DNA from: an uncultured Porphyromonadaceae bacterium
GTDB taxonomy: Bacteria; Bacteroidota; Bacteroidia; Bacteroidales; Muribaculaceae
Length of the DNA: 8,312 nt
NCBI GenBank assembly: GCA_946183895.1
Contig: CAMHDX010000029.1
Coordinates: 1 to 8,312, forward strand
Direction: 5' to 3'
The translations under genes were made by a program, and so were the position numbers. The notes beneath the pieces were generated by a model. It ran no database searches and was not told the origin of the DNA. It saw only the letters and a program-made list of their open reading frames with translations. Below, piece after piece: positions 7,744 through 8,312 of this stretch. How positions within the stretch are numbered: the first letter of the stretch is position 1; every line of letters begins with the position of its first letter.

Positions 7744-7938
7744 TTAGATCTCCTCGCGGGTGCGCAACTGTTGCACGTAGACAGCCTTCATCATCTTCTT
7801 GCGGTTGATAACGCTGGGCTTTTGGAATGCCTGGCGGGCACGAAGTTGCTTCACGATACCGGTACGCTCATATTTGCGTTTGAATTTCTTAAGGGCGCGC
7901 TCGATGTTCTCACCCTCCTTGATAGGAACAATAATCAT
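7744..7938 (-). CDS. rpsU: Small ribosomal subunit protein bS21
   Basis: This 64-residue, very basic protein starts MIIVPIKEGENIERALKKFK and contains the R/K-rich stretch around RKYERTGIVKQLRARQAFQK, a standard Bacteroidetes bS21. The length is normal for the phylum. bS21 binds the 30S platform near the 3' end of 16S rRNA. In Bacteroidetes, ribosome structures show that it helps hide the anti-Shine-Dalgarno sequence, and its own synthesis has been linked to that state in Flavobacterium. Here the ATG is preceded by A/T-rich sequence (ACTAAAAATT) with no Shine-Dalgarno site, whereas a strong AAGGAGG lies inside the gene at codons 7-9 (7920-7914). It is the only gene between a matching promoter (8139-8170) and a terminator (7654-7706), so it appears monocistronic. 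I would have expected a xerC-like recombinase and hpf downstream, as I recall from Bacteroides; they are absent here. Confidence 0.97.
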   Translation of the reverse strand: MIIVPIKEGENIERALKKFKRKYERTGIVKQLRARQAFQKPSVINRKKMMKAVYVQQLRTREEI

Positions 7939-8132
7939 AATTTTTAGTGAAAATAATAGTGTATTTGTTAATAATCTTAATAGGTGTCATGCTTGTCGCT
8001 GACCACAAGTTGCCTCTCGCAGGGCGAGACGCTCCTATGGTCAACTGAGGCGCATGGCGTGCCTCAAGCGATTGATAATATGTTAGTTACGTTTGTTTGT
8101 TCCGGCTGATTATCAACCCCCTTTCATTTAAT
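7939..8132 (-). promoter_or_regulatory. rpsU: Structured 5' leader of rpsU mRNA
   Basis: The predicted transcript starts near 8132, giving an unusually long leader of about 190 nt for a 64-codon gene. Three helices can form in series. UGAGGC/GCCUCA pairs 8066-8061 with 8051-8046. GUUGACCA/UGGUCAGC pairs 8045-8038 with 8005-7998 (8 bp, one wobble). Inside that, UCUCGC/GCGAGA pairs 8029-8024 with 8020-8015 around a CCU loop. An alternative 5-bp helix, CUUGU (8009-8005) with ACAAG (7996-7992), excludes the second one. An AGGAG sequence (8036-8032) sits at the edge of the internal loop. The last 45 nt before the ATG are A/T-rich and unstructured. Pairings are seen directly; a regulatory role (for example bS21 autoregulation) is inferred. 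Confidence 0.45.
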
Positions 8133-8138
8133 CGACTG

Positions 8139-8170
8139 CAAAGGTAGTGCAAGCCGAGCGAAAAACCAAA
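8139..8170 (-). promoter_or_regulatory. rpsU: Bacteroidetes-type promoter for rpsU
   Basis: On the minus strand, TTTG (8170-8167) and the -7 element TACCTTTG (8146-8139) are separated by exactly 20 nt, a full match to the Bacteroidetes housekeeping promoter TTTG-N(19-21)-TAnnTTTG. It has the same spacing as the promoter at 6509-6540. Transcription would begin near 8130-8133. No competing full promoter is seen closer to rpsU. Confidence 0.75.
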
Positions 8171-8242
8171 TTTATTTGAGTTTTTCCGTTTTTGCCGGAG
8201 TCCCGTGCGCCGCCGTTTTGCGAGCTGCTGTCCAGTTTTTAG

Positions 8243-8312
8243 ATGGTTTACCGCCGTAACATAGATGAACCAAGAACTGCTAAAGATGGTGATTGGATAA
8301 TTGGTGTAAATC
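8243..8312 (+). CDS. Possible N-terminal fragment of a plus-strand gene, unidentified
   Basis: An ATG at 8243, directly after an in-frame TAG, opens a frame that stays open to the window edge (23 codons). The peptide begins MVYRRNIDEPRTAKDGDWII. The DNA here is clearly more A/T-rich than the rest of the window, with codons such as ATA, AGA, ACT and AAA that its neighbours use less. It would be divergent from rpsU. I do not recognise it, and 23 open codons are weak evidence. A plus-strand TACGTTTG at 8088-8095 resembles a -7 element but lacks a well-spaced -33. The stretch 8171-8242 holds nothing else I can identify. Confidence 0.2.
   Translation, partial: MVYRRNIDEPRTAKDGDWIIGVN

Noticed and set aside
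7910..7990. A 26-codon upstream ORF on the minus strand (starting MTPIKIINKY) that overlaps the rpsU start out of frame.
   Set aside because: It is short, lies in A/T-rich leader sequence, has no ribosome-binding signal and ends by chance inside the GGGTGAG of rpsU. Translation is possible but there is no evidence for it.
8088..8095. A plus-strand TACGTTTG that matches the Bacteroidetes -7 consensus.
   Set aside because: There is no TTTG about 20 nt upstream. A six-base match of this kind is expected a few times by chance in a window this size.
8087..8311. A minus-strand frame open from the window edge for 74 codons, with a basic middle section.
   Set aside because: It contains the rpsU promoter, matches no family I know and has an unnatural composition. 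It is probably chance readthrough of noncoding DNA.

Overview
The window looks like a Bacteroidales chromosome. Three things support this. Two strong promoter candidates match the Bacteroidetes pattern (TTTG, a 20-nt spacer, TAnnTTTG). Start codons are preceded by A/T-rich sequence rather than Shine-Dalgarno sites. The protein families are ones I associate with the group: a 64-residue basic S21, a Dda/RecD-type helicase with an HKAQGGQW motif, and a TPR-protein/outer-membrane-barrel pair. Coding DNA is GC-rich with many GC-ending codons, which would suit a Muribaculaceae-like lineage, but the sequence alone does not fix the family.

All six well-supported genes lie on the minus strand, so transcription runs from high to low coordinates. 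From the right: a possible partial plus-strand ORF leaves the window at 8312. A promoter at 8139-8170 then drives rpsU (7744-7938) through a leader of about 190 nt that can fold into several hairpins. A hairpin plus U-run terminator (7654-7706) follows rpsU. Next come a small two-helix membrane protein of unknown function (7328-7630) and, overlapping it by ATGA, exodeoxyribonuclease III (6573-7331).

A second promoter (6509-6540) starts the main transcription unit. It encodes a 1008-residue exported TPR protein (3444-6470) and, 15 nt later, a 660-residue outer-membrane beta-barrel (1446-3428). A 50-nt, almost fully paired hairpin (1385-1434) follows. It lacks a U-run and stands 19 nt before a RecD/Dda-like helicase (1-1365) whose C-terminus lies outside the window.

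The likely functional units are: (i) an envelope module of periplasmic TPR solenoid plus outer-membrane barrel, whose substrate is not visible; (ii) DNA maintenance enzymes (ExoIII/AP endonuclease and a 5'-3' type helicase) transcribed next to it; and (iii) a separately controlled rpsU. The parts most worth a second look are the TPR/barrel pair, the structured rpsU leader with displaced anti-Shine-Dalgarno-complementary sequences, and the large hairpin before the helicase. I saw no CRISPR array, tRNA, rRNA, insertion sequence or phage gene.
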